A DNA stretch of 42,936 nucleotides, taken from the IMG/VR virus record IMGVR_UViG_3300032893_000117, positions 1-42,936 of that record; one strand, 5' to 3'. How positions within the stretch are numbered: position 1 is the stretch's first letter; the number at the start of each line of letters is the position of its first letter. Position numbers and translations under genes: made by a program. The notes beneath the pieces are model-generated. The model saw only the letters and a program-made list of their open reading frames with translations, did not search any database and was not told the origin of the DNA. This DNA comes from a virus. This document shows positions 13,797 through 21,998 of the stretch, in pieces.

Positions 13797-14093
13797 ATGG
13801 CAACACCGGAATACCGCTTGATCGCTTCAAGGCGTTGGTTTTACCGCGTCAGGATTCAGCTAGACAAGTTGAAAGACAAGCCGTGCACAGACTGCCACAA
13901 AAAATACGAACCATGCCAAATGGACTGGGATCATTTACCAGGCAAGGCAAAGAAGTTCAGTCTGTCATTGGCGCGAGCGAAGGGTTTGAAGTATGCTTTA
14001 AAGGAAATAAAGAAATGCGAACTCGTTTGCGCGAACTGCCATAGGCTTCGCTCGCAAAAGAGATGGGAGGCTAGACGCGTATGGAGACCGTAG
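13797..14093 (+). CDS. HNH endonuclease-like protein, 98 aa
   Basis: An HNH pattern: CTDC (30-33), DWDHLPGKAKKFS (43-55, DH first metal site) and CELVCANCHR (74-83). Such genes are free-standing homing or nicking endonucleases in phages, sometimes acting as packaging nickases when next to terminase genes; here it lies next to a nuclease gene in the early arm. The coding DNA is AT-rich against GC-rich neighbours, as expected for mobile HNH genes. The next gene starts inside its 3' end. Confidence 0.75.
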   Translation: MATPEYRLIASRRWFYRVRIQLDKLKDKPCTDCHKKYEPCQMDWDHLPGKAKKFSLSLARAKGLKYALKEIKKCELVCANCHRLRSQKRWEARRVWRP

Positions 14094-15103
14094 AACTGCA
14101 AAAGCTATGGAGCAATAAGAGAAGCTTCGCTGGGAATACGTTTGCTGGATTACAAAAACTAAAACCGTTTCCTTATGGCAAGGACATGACGAACTCGGCG
14201 CGGTCGACGTTCATGAACTGCCGGCGGAAGTACCAGTACTCGTACGTGTTCGGGCTGGCGCCGAGGAAGCCGTCGATACCGTTCCTGGTGGGCGGCCTGT
14301 TCCATGACGCGCTCGACAGGTGCTACTCGAGCAAGTTCAAACTGAACATAGACAAGGAAAAGGCGATCGCCGAGAAGGCGTGTGAGAAGGCGAGCCACGC
14401 CGAGGGCATGACGGCCGAGGAGTCCGACAAGATATGGATACAGTCGTCCATAGTCACAGGCATGTTGGAGGGATACAAGAAGCAGTGGCTCAAGCAGGAC
14501 CAGGCGAAGTGGGACGTCATAGAAGCGGAGGGACAATTCGATGTCGAACTGCCGAACGGATGGAGATATAGAGGGAAGACTGATCTTGTCGTTCGAGATC
14601 GAAAGACCAAGAAGGTCAAGCTTGTCGAGCATAAGACGACAAGTCGCCTTGATGCTGGGTACGTTGCTAAGCTTCCACTCGACAATCAGATACTCGGTTA
14701 TATCTGGGCCAAGAACCAGGAAAGGCTTGGAATTAGGGAGGTCGTATACAACGTCACGAGAAAGCCGACAATTCGTCTCAAGCAGTCCGAGACGCTCGAG
14801 GAGTTTTGCAGGCGGCTCCGCGAGGAATATACGCTCAACACGGCGACGTACTTCTACCGCGAGGCCCTGACCTTCGACCCGAAGGCCGTCGACAGCTTCT
14901 CCGACGAGCTGAAGAGGTTCATGGAGGAGGTCGACCGGTGCCAGGACAATAACTACTTCTACCAGAACACCACGCAGTGCACGCAGTATGGGCCGTGCCC
15001 GTTCATGAAGCTGTGCCTGGACGGCGTGACGGACGAGACCCTGCCGCTCTACAGGATCAAGGAGCGGGCGCACGAGGAGCTGCCGGAGGGCGATAATGAG
15101 TAG
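14081..15103 (+). CDS. RecB/AddB-like PD-(D/E)XK nuclease with Fe-S cysteine signature
   Basis: 340 residues. Catalytic elements in order: GGLFHDALD (71-79), GKTDLVV (165-171, Asp168), VEHKTT (182-187, Glu183 and Lys185) and QILGY (203-207), the Cas4/AddB/RecB pattern. Cysteines at 47 and at 300, 306 and 312 (..CTQYGPCPFMKLC..) reproduce the one-plus-three arrangement that binds a 4Fe-4S cluster in AddB and Cas4. Such proteins are 5'-3' ssDNA exonucleases that make recombinogenic ends. A Sak4-like ATPase and a DUF669-like protein follow. GGGAGG lies before the ATG; a later start at Met36 is possible. Confidence 0.85.
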   Translation: METVELQKLWSNKRSFAGNTFAGLQKLKPFPYGKDMTNSARSTFMNCRRKYQYSYVFGLAPRKPSIPFLVGGLFHDALDRCYSSKFKLNIDKEKAIAEKACEKASHAEGMTAEESDKIWIQSSIVTGMLEGYKKQWLKQDQAKWDVIEAEGQFDVELPNGWRYRGKTDLVVRDRKTKKVKLVEHKTTSRLDAGYVAKLPLDNQILGYIWAKNQERLGIREVVYNVTRKPTIRLKQSETLEEFCRRLREEYTLNTATYFYREALTFDPKAVDSFSDELKRFMEEVDRCQDNNYFYQNTTQCTQYGPCPFMKLCLDGVTDETLPLYRIKERAHEELPEGDNE

Positions 15104-15548
15104 GAGGCCTGGCGTGGACTCGTACTACATGGGGATAGCCGAGGCCGTGTCGCTGCGTGCCAACTGCCGCAAGCGGGCCGTCGGCGCTGTGGTCGTAAAC
15201 CACGGCGTGATCGTGTCGACCGGCTACAACGGGACCCCGAGGGGGTGGGACAACTGCCTGGACGACGGGTGCCCGCGGTGCCTGGACAAGGACGCGACCG
15301 GGGGAAAGGACTACGCGCTATGTTTCTGTTGCCACGCCGAGGAGAACGCGATAGTGAACGCCGCGAGGAACGGGGCAACTGTCAAGGGGGGCGTGATGTA
15401 CAGCCTCTTGTCCCCGTGCCTTCCATGCGCCAGGATGATCGTGAACGCGGGGCTGACGGGCCTGGTGTACAGGGAGCGATGGGACAAGGGGGCCGCGGCG
15501 CTGGGGGTGCTCAAGGCGTGCCGGGTCCTGGTGAGGACGGCCGGCTGA
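15096..15548 (+). CDS. dCMP deaminase
   Basis: 150 residues with the zinc-dependent cytidine/deoxycytidylate deaminase motifs HAEENAI (His80, Glu82) and PCLPC (Cys108, Cys111). Further cysteines at C54, C59 and C62 (..NCLDDGCPRC..) match the extra zinc site of T4-type dCMP deaminase. It converts dCMP to dUMP, supplying thymidylate synthase or depleting cytidylate. It overlaps the RecB-like gene by eight bases and is coupled to it. Confidence 0.9.
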   Translation: MSRRPGVDSYYMGIAEAVSLRANCRKRAVGAVVVNHGVIVSTGYNGTPRGWDNCLDDGCPRCLDKDATGGKDYALCFCCHAEENAIVNAARNGATVKGGVMYSLLSPCLPCARMIVNAGLTGLVYRERWDKGAAALGVLKACRVLVRTAG

Positions 15549-15557
15549 GGAGGCTGT

Positions 15558-15755
15558 GTGTGCTCAGGCTTTGCAGGCCTCTTGGATTTAGCTGCCTGCG
15601 TTGTGGCCGCGTTGTCTTCAATTATGATGATCGCGGCCGTGGTGGCGCTGGCGAGGGGGTTCAGGATAGTGCTTTACACGGGCCGCAAGAAGGGGTGCCC
15701 GGTCTGCAGCAATATAAGGTGGACAAGCACGGGATGCCGTAGGAAAAATACCTGA
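15558..15755 (+). CDS. Small membrane protein, 65 aa
   Basis: GTG start with AGGAGG upstream. One long hydrophobic segment (about residues 5-34, ..LAACVVAALSSIMMIAAVVA..) is followed by a basic, Cys-containing cytosolic or periplasmic tail (..GRKKGCPVCSNIRW..). Function unknown; it sits between dCMP deaminase and the recombination gene block. Confidence 0.5.
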   Translation: MCSGFAGLLDLAACVVAALSSIMMIAAVVALARGFRIVLYTGRKKGCPVCSNIRWTSTGCRRKNT

Positions 15756-15767
15756 CGAAAACTTGCA
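15744..15767 (+). promoter_or_regulatory. Shared element AAAAATACCTGA..ACTTGCA, copy 2
   Basis: Matches the element at 12929-12951 and again includes the stop of the upstream gene. It is followed by a 65-bp gap before the Sak4 gene; a GCATTAATTA motif lies about 25 bases after it. Promoter or RNA-level function is open. Confidence 0.25.
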
Positions 15768-15832
15768 GCCAAGGCCGCGAAAGTTACGTAGCATTAATTA
15801 CCGACGCAAAATAACAAGGGGGAACCTCACAG

Positions 15833-16633
15833 ATGAAAGACTCTTCCGCCGTGTCGCTGGACGTGCCGCTGCCCACCAAGCCCACCTACGAGGGCGCCTC
15901 GATGCAGGAGATGATCTGGTTCATATACGGGCCCCCGGGGATAGGCAAGTCCACATTCGTGTCGCAGTGCGAGGGGGTCCTGTTTTTGTCCACGGACCCA
16001 GGCCTCCGTTTCCTCAATGTCATGAAGATGAAGATATCCTCCTGGTTGCAGTTCAAGCGGATTGTCAAGCACCTCGAGGCGAACCAGCCGAGGATATACA
16101 AGGCGATCGCGATCGACACGGTCGACCCCTTGTTTATGATGTGCCGCGACTATATCTGCAAAAAGCGCGGGATCGAGCACCAGTCCGACGAGCCTTACGG
16201 CAAGGCCTATGAGCTGACCACGGCCGAGTTCCACTTGGAGATAAGCAAGCTCGTGGCACTGCCGTACGGCCTGTTCTTCCTGTCGCACTCCAAGACCGAG
16301 GAGATACGGGGGCGCGCCATGCGCACGTCCATGCTGAAGCCGTCGCTGGCGAGCCAGGGCTACAAGGTCCTCGCACCCATGGCGGATATAATCGCCTATT
16401 ACGGGTTCGGCGAGGAGTCGGCCGACACGAAGAGCGTCGAGCGCAAGATGCAGTTTCAGCCGAGCGAAACCGTCGAGTGCAAGGACCGGACCAAGGGCGG
16501 TCTGCCCGAGACCCTGGTCATACCGGAGGACGGCGGCTTCAAGCTGGTCGAACAGTATTTACTAGGAATTGCCCGCCAAGACAAACCCAAACTGAAGAAA
16601 AAGAAAAAGAGGCTGTTAATCAGGCACAAGTAG
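15833..16633 (+). CDS. Sak4-like RecA-fold ATPase (AAA_24 family)
   Basis: 266 residues. Walker A GPPGIGKST (33-41), Walker B KAIAIDT (90-96), and LFFLSHSK as a probable sensor strand. Sequence style and context match the Sak4 / AAA_24 phage ATPase group, single-domain RecA/Rad51 relatives that pair DNA with the help of a cognate ssDNA-binding protein. The C-terminus is a Lys-rich tail. The next gene is a DUF669-like protein, the typical partner. Confidence 0.8.
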   Translation: MKDSSAVSLDVPLPTKPTYEGASMQEMIWFIYGPPGIGKSTFVSQCEGVLFLSTDPGLRFLNVMKMKISSWLQFKRIVKHLEANQPRIYKAIAIDTVDPLFMMCRDYICKKRGIEHQSDEPYGKAYELTTAEFHLEISKLVALPYGLFFLSHSKTEEIRGRAMRTSMLKPSLASQGYKVLAPMADIIAYYGFGEESADTKSVERKMQFQPSETVECKDRTKGGLPETLVIPEDGGFKLVEQYLLGIARQDKPKLKKKKKRLLIRHK

Positions 16634-16712
16634 CGCCGACGTGCAAGTCGCAGGGATGGTCTGCACGGGACGGGGTTGCTTTCCCATAACGGAACCAAAG
16701 GAGGATACACAC

Positions 16713-17717
16713 ATGTCTGTAGACAAGAAGGAGAAGGCCATGCTCCAGCAGATGTGGGAGAAGGCCGAGGCCGCGAGCGGTGCGGACTTGCCGGACGGCA
16801 CGTACCAGTTCGAGGTCATCAAGAAGACGAAGGACGGAAAGGCCACCCGCTTCGAGATGAGCGGCAAGGGCAAGCCCACCTTCAAGACCGCGCTGCGAGT
16901 CAAGGGCGGTGCCGAGGAGTACATGGGCACGGAGTTCGAGATCAACGACAACCTCGAGACCGAGGATAACATGGGCTGGTTCAAGAAGAAGCTGAATCGC
17001 TTGAACATCACGCTGCCCGAGGACGTGTCCGAGATAATGGACGGGTCGCTCGCGGGCGAGATGGTCGGCAAGGTGTTCGAGGGACAGGTGAAGACGAAGA
17101 ACGACTTCATCAACGTCTACGTGAACCGCCTGATCGGCGAGGCAGACGAGGAGACCGCCGACTCAGAGGAAGAGGAAGAGGAGGAGTCGGAGGAGGGCGA
17201 TGAGGAGGAGTCCTCCAGCGACATTGAGGAAGGCATACTCGTGAAGTGGGGCGACAAGGAGGGCAAGGTCATCGAGGTGCTGGACGACGGCAAGGTCCGC
17301 GTCAAGGTGGAGACCGAGGACGGGGAGAAGGTCTACCGCAAGGACAAGGACGAGCTGGAGGTCGTGAAAGAAGAGGCCGAGGAAGAGGAAGAGGAATCCG
17401 AGGAGGAGGAGTCCGAGGAGTCCGAGGACGAGGAGTCCGACGAGTTCGAAATCCCAGAGCCTGACGACGTCGAGGAGATGTCCGCCTCAGACGTGAAGAA
17501 GGCCCTCAAAGAGCTCGGCTTCGACGCCGCCAAGGTCAAGAACCCGCGCAAGCTGCTCAAGGCGTTCTGCGCGCTGGCGCACGATCCGGCCGCGGCGCTG
17601 GAGCTGACCGAGGTCGACCCACTGGCGTCCGCCCTGGGCGTGGAAGTCAAGAAGGGCGAGAGCATGAAGTCGGTCCTGAAGAAATTGGCCGCCGCTGTCC
17701 AGAAGAAGCTCGGCTAG
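16713..17717 (+). CDS. DUF669-like ssDNA-binding protein with acidic linkers
   Basis: 334 residues. Residues ~20-140 form an OB-like domain of the DUF669 type (..LPDGTYQFEVIKK.. ..DNMGWFKKKLNRLN..), known in phages as the partner of Sak4-like ATPases. Two long Glu/Ser acidic runs (about 148-168 and 226-250) flank a small KOW/SH3-like barrel (..GILVKWGDKEGKVIEVLD..). A C-terminal helical domain follows (..SDVKKALKELGFDAAKVKN..). An acidic tail on an SSB normally recruits other replication proteins. Here it is internal and doubled, which is unusual. AAAGGAGG lies ahead of the ATG. Confidence 0.7.
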   Translation: MSVDKKEKAMLQQMWEKAEAASGADLPDGTYQFEVIKKTKDGKATRFEMSGKGKPTFKTALRVKGGAEEYMGTEFEINDNLETEDNMGWFKKKLNRLNITLPEDVSEIMDGSLAGEMVGKVFEGQVKTKNDFINVYVNRLIGEADEETADSEEEEEEESEEGDEEESSSDIEEGILVKWGDKEGKVIEVLDDGKVRVKVETEDGEKVYRKDKDELEVVKEEAEEEEEESEEEESEESEDEESDEFEIPEPDDVEEMSASDVKKALKELGFDAAKVKNPRKLLKAFCALAHDPAAALELTEVDPLASALGVEVKKGESMKSVLKKLAAAVQKKLG

Positions 17718-17728
17718 GATAGGGAACC

Positions 17729-17765
17729 CCCCGGCGCGTCGCGTGTGAGGTCGCGCGCGCCGGGG
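17729..17765 (+). terminator. GC-only hairpin before the primase-helicase gene
   Basis: Arms 17729-17738 and 17756-17765 form a 10-bp stem of G-C pairs only (ccccggcgcg / cgcgccgggg), loop 17 bases. A weak CTTCTCT tract follows, so partial termination or attenuation is possible. It sits in the 77-bp gap between the ssDNA-binding and primase genes. Confidence 0.45.
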
Positions 17766-17794
17766 CTTCTCTGCTGACCCCACGAGGGAAACAC

Positions 17795-20329
17795 GTGGAC
17801 AAAAGGTTCAAGCGGCTCAAGGATGAGATCGACGTAACCGAGTTCTATCGTGAAATGCTGGACTGGGATGGCAAGTCAAATATGCCGTGCCCGTTCCCCA
17901 GCAGGCACGGGAAAGGCGAAGATGCACATCCATCGCTCAAACTATTTGTCGACACAGGAGGGTGTTATTGCCACGGATGCGGCTACAAGGCTACCCATCC
18001 TGTCTATTTTTATGCTGACCTTAAAGGCTGTAGTTTTAACAAGGCTCTGCGATCCTTATGGAGCAGGTACGTCGAGAAACTAGTCCCCCCGGACGCGTAC
18101 CGAATACCGGCCGAGAAGCTGATGGCGAACCCGCTGGTCCTGAGCAAGCTGGAGAAGCTCAGGGGCATAACGAGGGAGACGGCCAAGCGGTTTAGGCTGG
18201 GCTACGACGGCAAGCGCCTGACCATCCCCATATTCAACGAGGAGGGCTGGTGTGTCAACATTAGAAGGTACGACCTATTCAAGGATGGCGGTCCTAAGAT
18301 GGTCTCCTGGAAAGAGGGATATGGAGGTGCTCGTCTATTCCCTCTCGAGTCTCTCAGAGCAAATAACGTTTACGTTGTGGAAGGGGAGCTGGATGCGATC
18401 CTCGCAGTTCAGCACGGCCTTTCCGCGATTACGCCTGCCGGAGGTGCAATGACATGGAAGAGCGAATGGAGCAAGCTATTCGCTGGGAAAAAGGTGTACG
18501 TGATCCCGGACAACGACCCACCGGGATTACGTGGTGCGGACATACGCAGGCTTTCTTTATCCAAGCACGCGGCCTCTGTGAAGGTGGTGCGTCTTCCGGT
18601 CAAGCTGGAGAAGGAGGACTTGACGGACTGGTTTATGACGTATGGCGGCTCGGCCCAGAAGTTGCGGGATATCATTGGCAGCGCTCCCCAAAAAACTGCC
18701 AGCTCCTCGGAGACGTCGCCCTCTTCTGGGAAGGCGCTTTTGTCCATGGAGAATTCCAAGAGCGAAGAGCAGCTCCTGCTCCGTGCCGACGCTGTATGGG
18801 ATCATCTTATTTCTTCAGGCGCGTTCTTCAAGAATTCGGCGAACGAGCTCTTCTATGTTCGGGATGGGTTCCAGGCTATGAAAGTCTCAAAGGAGCTGGG
18901 TCCATTTTCCTCATACCTCACGAACCTCTCCCCCTTGATAAACCAGGCGACGACTACTGGCAAATTTATATTCCAGCATATCCTTAACCAAGCATACAAC
19001 CAGAGCGCCCTGTCGAAGACCGGGGTCTGGAGCATGTACGACTCAGGCCGGCTGCTCGTCTGCGCGGGCGAGCACAAGCTCCTCCAGCTGGGCGGCAGCA
19101 AGTCGCAGCACATAAAGAACGCGCTGAACCCAGAGCGGATACTCCTGGACATGCCAGTACCAGAGATGGCCGTGCGTGAGCTGCCGAACCCGAAGCCGGC
19201 CGAGGGCCTGATGTACCTGCGCGACCTGTTCATGAAGAGCATGCCGATGACGCCAGAGGATAGGTACATGACGACGTGCTGGCTCATGGGCGTGTTCCTC
19301 AGAGACTACATCAAGCCGAAGCCGATCGTGCGCCTGCTCGCCAAGACGGCCTCGGGCAAGTCGACCGTGACAAAGCTGGTCAGCATCCTGGTGTACGGCG
19401 AGGAGCTGCTCAGCCACTCGGCCTCCACGCTGGCCGCCACGTACGAGATGGCCAACCGCTACCCGGTCCTGATGATGGACAACATGGAGACGAACAACAT
19501 GATTAACCCGGTGATCGACTTCCTCCTGGTCGCCGCGACGGGCGGGATGAAGGCGAAGCGTCAGGTGTCGTCGGACCGCGGGATAATCATGGAGCGGACG
19601 GACTGCCTCGTGCTCACCAACGGGATCGAGCCATTCAACAGGCACGAGTTGATCGACAGGACCCTGGAGATAGGCCTGGACATTAAGAGCCACGGCCTGC
19701 CGAGCTTCCAGGAGTCGAGGATATTCGGGCAGCTCAAGGCTCACAGGCAGGAGATTCTGTCGGCCATCATGTTCCTGATGCACAGGTACGTGCTGCCGAG
19801 GATAAGGCAGGGCGAGGTCCAGCGGATCATGAAGGAGTTCATACCACACGGCAAGGAGAGGTTCAACGAGTACCTGGCACTGATGACCATATTCCTGGAC
19901 GCGCTGTGGGGATACATGCCGCTGCCCGCGTACAGGCGGCCGAACGACCTCGTGAACTACTGGCTGAGGAGCCAGACGAAGGCGCTGGAGACGCAGGACG
20001 AGGGGACGAGCGAGGTCCTGTACTACCTCAACACGCTGCACGACAAGCACCCGCAGCTTATGGGCGCGAGCCTGAAGTTCGAGCAGGTCAACGGAGACGT
20101 GGTGCTGCGCGCCGCGACGCGAGAGCTCCTGACTGACTTCAGGCTGCTGGCCAGGCTGATTGGGACCCGCTGCCCGTGGCAAAACGAGAGACAGCTCGGC
20201 GCGAGGATAGCGGACTCGGCGGCCATACTAAAGAAGGCGGGCTGGGCCAGAAGCTCTTTCATAAGGAACGGTAAGCTCATGTACAAGTACGTAAAGGAGG
20301 GCCACAATGGAGGCGGACAAAAAGGATAA
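17795..20329 (+). CDS. Primase-helicase (DnaG-type primase fused to an ATPase)
   Basis: 844 residues. N-terminal CHC2-like zinc region (MPCPF..SRHG.., CYCHGCG near 54-60). TOPRIM primase core with VYVVEGELDAI (about 190-200) and IPDNDPPG (about 235-242). C-terminal ATPase with Walker A AKTASGKST (about 516-524) and a plausible Walker B LMMDN at about 560. It would synthesise RNA primers and unwind the fork, as T7 gp4 does by similar fusion, although this ATPase half looks more like the phage DUF927/D5-type than T7 gp4. GTG start; the next gene overlaps its 3' end. Confidence 0.85.
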   Translation: MDKRFKRLKDEIDVTEFYREMLDWDGKSNMPCPFPSRHGKGEDAHPSLKLFVDTGGCYCHGCGYKATHPVYFYADLKGCSFNKALRSLWSRYVEKLVPPDAYRIPAEKLMANPLVLSKLEKLRGITRETAKRFRLGYDGKRLTIPIFNEEGWCVNIRRYDLFKDGGPKMVSWKEGYGGARLFPLESLRANNVYVVEGELDAILAVQHGLSAITPAGGAMTWKSEWSKLFAGKKVYVIPDNDPPGLRGADIRRLSLSKHAASVKVVRLPVKLEKEDLTDWFMTYGGSAQKLRDIIGSAPQKTASSSETSPSSGKALLSMENSKSEEQLLLRADAVWDHLISSGAFFKNSANELFYVRDGFQAMKVSKELGPFSSYLTNLSPLINQATTTGKFIFQHILNQAYNQSALSKTGVWSMYDSGRLLVCAGEHKLLQLGGSKSQHIKNALNPERILLDMPVPEMAVRELPNPKPAEGLMYLRDLFMKSMPMTPEDRYMTTCWLMGVFLRDYIKPKPIVRLLAKTASGKSTVTKLVSILVYGEELLSHSASTLAATYEMANRYPVLMMDNMETNNMINPVIDFLLVAATGGMKAKRQVSSDRGIIMERTDCLVLTNGIEPFNRHELIDRTLEIGLDIKSHGLPSFQESRIFGQLKAHRQEILSAIMFLMHRYVLPRIRQGEVQRIMKEFIPHGKERFNEYLALMTIFLDALWGYMPLPAYRRPNDLVNYWLRSQTKALETQDEGTSEVLYYLNTLHDKHPQLMGASLKFEQVNGDVVLRAATRELLTDFRLLARLIGTRCPWQNERQLGARIADSAAILKKAGWARSSFIRNGKLMYKYVKEGHNGGGQKG

Positions 20330-20627
20330 GAACAAGCCGAGGCTTGGCCTCGTGCCTTCGTCGCTGATCTGGGCCGTGGCCGAGATCATGACGGACGCGG
20401 TAAGGTCTGGCAAGTACGAGGCGCACAACTGGAGGAAAGGAATGCCGTGGAGCACCGCGTACGACGCGCTGCAGCGGCACCTGACGGACTGGAACGAAAG
20501 CAAGACTCTAGACAAGGACTCTGGCAAGTCTCACCTATGGCACGCGGCATGCGAGCTGGCCTTCCTTATAGAGTACGAGCAAAGGGAGGTCGGCCGTGAC
20601 GACAGATACAAGCCCGAGCAAAACTGA
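20307..20627 (+). CDS. dATP/dGTP diphosphohydrolase-like (DUF5664) protein
   Basis: 106 residues with the pattern ..RLGLVPSSLIWAVAEIMTDA.., ..HNWRKGMPWS.., ..DALQRHLTDW.., ..HLWHAACELAFLIEYE.., which matches phage DUF5664 / dGTP_diPhyd_N proteins. These belong near the MazG-fold helical hydrolases and act on purine deoxynucleotides. AAAGGAGG lies before the ATG, which overlaps the primase stop region. It fits with the other nucleotide-pool genes. The exact substrate is unknown. Confidence 0.7.
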   Translation: MEADKKDKNKPRLGLVPSSLIWAVAEIMTDAVRSGKYEAHNWRKGMPWSTAYDALQRHLTDWNESKTLDKDSGKSHLWHAACELAFLIEYEQREVGRDDRYKPEQN

Positions 20628-21450
20628 GTTCGACACGCACTACGCCTTTCTGCTGAAGCGGGTGCTGGCGGCGAAGCCCGAGTACAACAGGAGGACCAAG
20701 ACATACGTGCGCGCGATCGACGGCGCGTTCTTCCGCATGTCGTCGTTCCCCATCCTGGGGCTGCGCGACATACGGCCGCTGTGGTCGTGCGCCGAGGCTG
20801 TGTGGTTCCTGGCGGGCCAGAACGGCGTCGAGTTCTTCCACAAGTGGGACATGCACAGTTGGGACAAGTTCGCGGGCAAGCTGGGCGAGGTGGAGTCCGC
20901 GACTGGGTTCCGGTGGCGCTACGGGTTCGGCTGCGACCAGCTCAACGTCCTCCTGGACAAGCTGAGGACGGACCCGAGCAACAGGCAGGGCGTGCTGCAG
21001 ACGTGGCACCCAGACAAGGACATGGTGAACCCGGGGCCCAACGCCCCGTGCCTGACGACGTGGCACTTCCACATCATCAACGGCAGGCTAAACGTGTCCG
21101 TGATGCAGAGATCGGGGGACTTGTACTTTGGCGTGCCGCACGACGTCCTGGGGTGCAGGCTGGTGCAGGAGTTGCTAGCCGCAGAGTTGGGTGTACCGCC
21201 AGGCAAAGTGTCATACTTGGTGTCCAACGCGCACTTGTACCAGGACCAGTGGAAGGCAGCGGAGGAGATGATCTTCAGGGAGGAAGCATGCGACAAAAGG
21301 GCAGACTATCCGATAGATTTGAACCTACAGACGAGCCATGGCACGCGGGCTCTGCGCGGGGACGCCTCGGTAGTGGAAGAGGTGCATACGCGGATAAGGA
21401 ATTTTTACAGACCATTCCCGGCAATAAAGGGGCCGTCTCTCGTAAAGTAG
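20596..21450 (+). CDS. Thymidylate-synthase-fold enzyme; Asp at the dUMP-selecting site suggests dCMP
   Basis: 284 residues with a ThyA fold: APCLTTWHFHI (catalytic Cys152), QRSGDLYFGVPHDVLG (171-186) and NAHLYQDQ (211-218; His213, Tyr215). In E. coli ThyA the corresponding stretch reads ..LPFN.., and Asn177 reads the uracil ring. Here the position is Asp183. Asp at this place characterises dCMP hydroxymethylase (T4 gp42 Asp179), and changing Asn to Asp in ThyA moves specificity toward dCMP. The second Arg of the RR phosphate pair is Gln131. So it is either a cytidylate hydroxymethylase/methylase or an unusual thymidylate synthase. The neighbouring DHFR-like gene favours a synthase that oxidises folate. 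GTG start. Confidence 0.85.
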   Translation: MTTDTSPSKTEFDTHYAFLLKRVLAAKPEYNRRTKTYVRAIDGAFFRMSSFPILGLRDIRPLWSCAEAVWFLAGQNGVEFFHKWDMHSWDKFAGKLGEVESATGFRWRYGFGCDQLNVLLDKLRTDPSNRQGVLQTWHPDKDMVNPGPNAPCLTTWHFHIINGRLNVSVMQRSGDLYFGVPHDVLGCRLVQELLAAELGVPPGKVSYLVSNAHLYQDQWKAAEEMIFREEACDKRADYPIDLNLQTSHGTRALRGDASVVEEVHTRIRNFYRPFPAIKGPSLVK

Positions 21451-21461
21451 CCGAGGTCCAC

Positions 21462-21995
21462 ATGGTAGTGTGCATGTCGCTGGACGGCTTCATAGGCCGC
21501 GCCGACGGCTCGCCACCTAACCAGGAGAAGTACGGCGGGTGGACGAGCACCGAGGACAAGGCCGAGTTCAGGAAGGAACTGGAGAAATCAGATATAGTTC
21601 TCCTGGGCCGTCGGACGTTCGCCCAGACGCCCGAGTTCGTGTGGGGGAAGAAGCCCGTGGCCATCGTGACGAGCGACCCTAACGTGGAGTCGGGCCGGTG
21701 GCTCATACCGCCGCAGTACGACGGCATGCGCCACTTTCTGGACTCCATGCACGGCGCAAGGGTCTTGCTCTGCGGCGGGTCGCGGACGTACGACTTCATG
21801 CTGAGGTGGAACTTGGTGAGCACCATGACGGTCGTCATAGAGCCGCTCCTGATGAAGCGCGGGGTCAGGCTGACGACGCCGCCACCGACGAGTGGTGGGC
21901 AGGCAGAGAACCGGTTCGTCCTTACGCGCGTGCACGTGCTCAACCCCCGTGGGACGGTGAGGCTGGACTACAGGAGGGTGAACCAATGGAAATAA
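21462..21995 (+). CDS. DHFR/RibD C-terminal-like reductase
   Basis: 177 residues: MVVCMSLDGFIGRADG near the start, ..DIVLLGRRTF.. around 45-54, VLLCGGSRTYDFML around 106-119 and ..TVVIEPLLMKRGVRL.., the dihydrofolate-reductase/RibD_C pattern with the GG nucleotide-binding turn. It would regenerate tetrahydrofolate used by a thymidylate synthase, matching its position right after the ThyA-fold gene. The long frame that extends upstream through the ThyA gene is spurious; I chose ATG 21462 where homology starts, although the ribosome site is weak. Confidence 0.8.
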   Translation: MVVCMSLDGFIGRADGSPPNQEKYGGWTSTEDKAEFRKELEKSDIVLLGRRTFAQTPEFVWGKKPVAIVTSDPNVESGRWLIPPQYDGMRHFLDSMHGARVLLCGGSRTYDFMLRWNLVSTMTVVIEPLLMKRGVRLTTPPPTSGGQAENRFVLTRVHVLNPRGTVRLDYRRVNQWK

Positions 21996-21998
21996 TTT

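Noticed and set aside
13735-13821. 28-aa ORF ending over the start of the HNH gene (MGQRLRDVRVADRR..).
   Set aside because: Possible leader peptide behind AAGGA, but too short and compositionally shadow-like to claim.
13730-14044. 104-aa frame overlapping the HNH gene.
   Set aside because: No recognisable domain, while the HNH frame has an intact cysteine/histidine signature.
19043-20182. 379-aa minus-strand frame opposite the primase-helicase gene.
   Set aside because: Shadow frame of Walker-type coding sequence; His/Arg/Val-rich with no motifs.
20781-21995. A 404-aa plus-strand frame covering the ThyA-like and DHFR-like genes.
   Set aside because: It is the DHFR frame extended backwards through ThyA coding DNA. 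The region before 21462 has low-complexity Arg/Gly-rich translation and a GTG without support.
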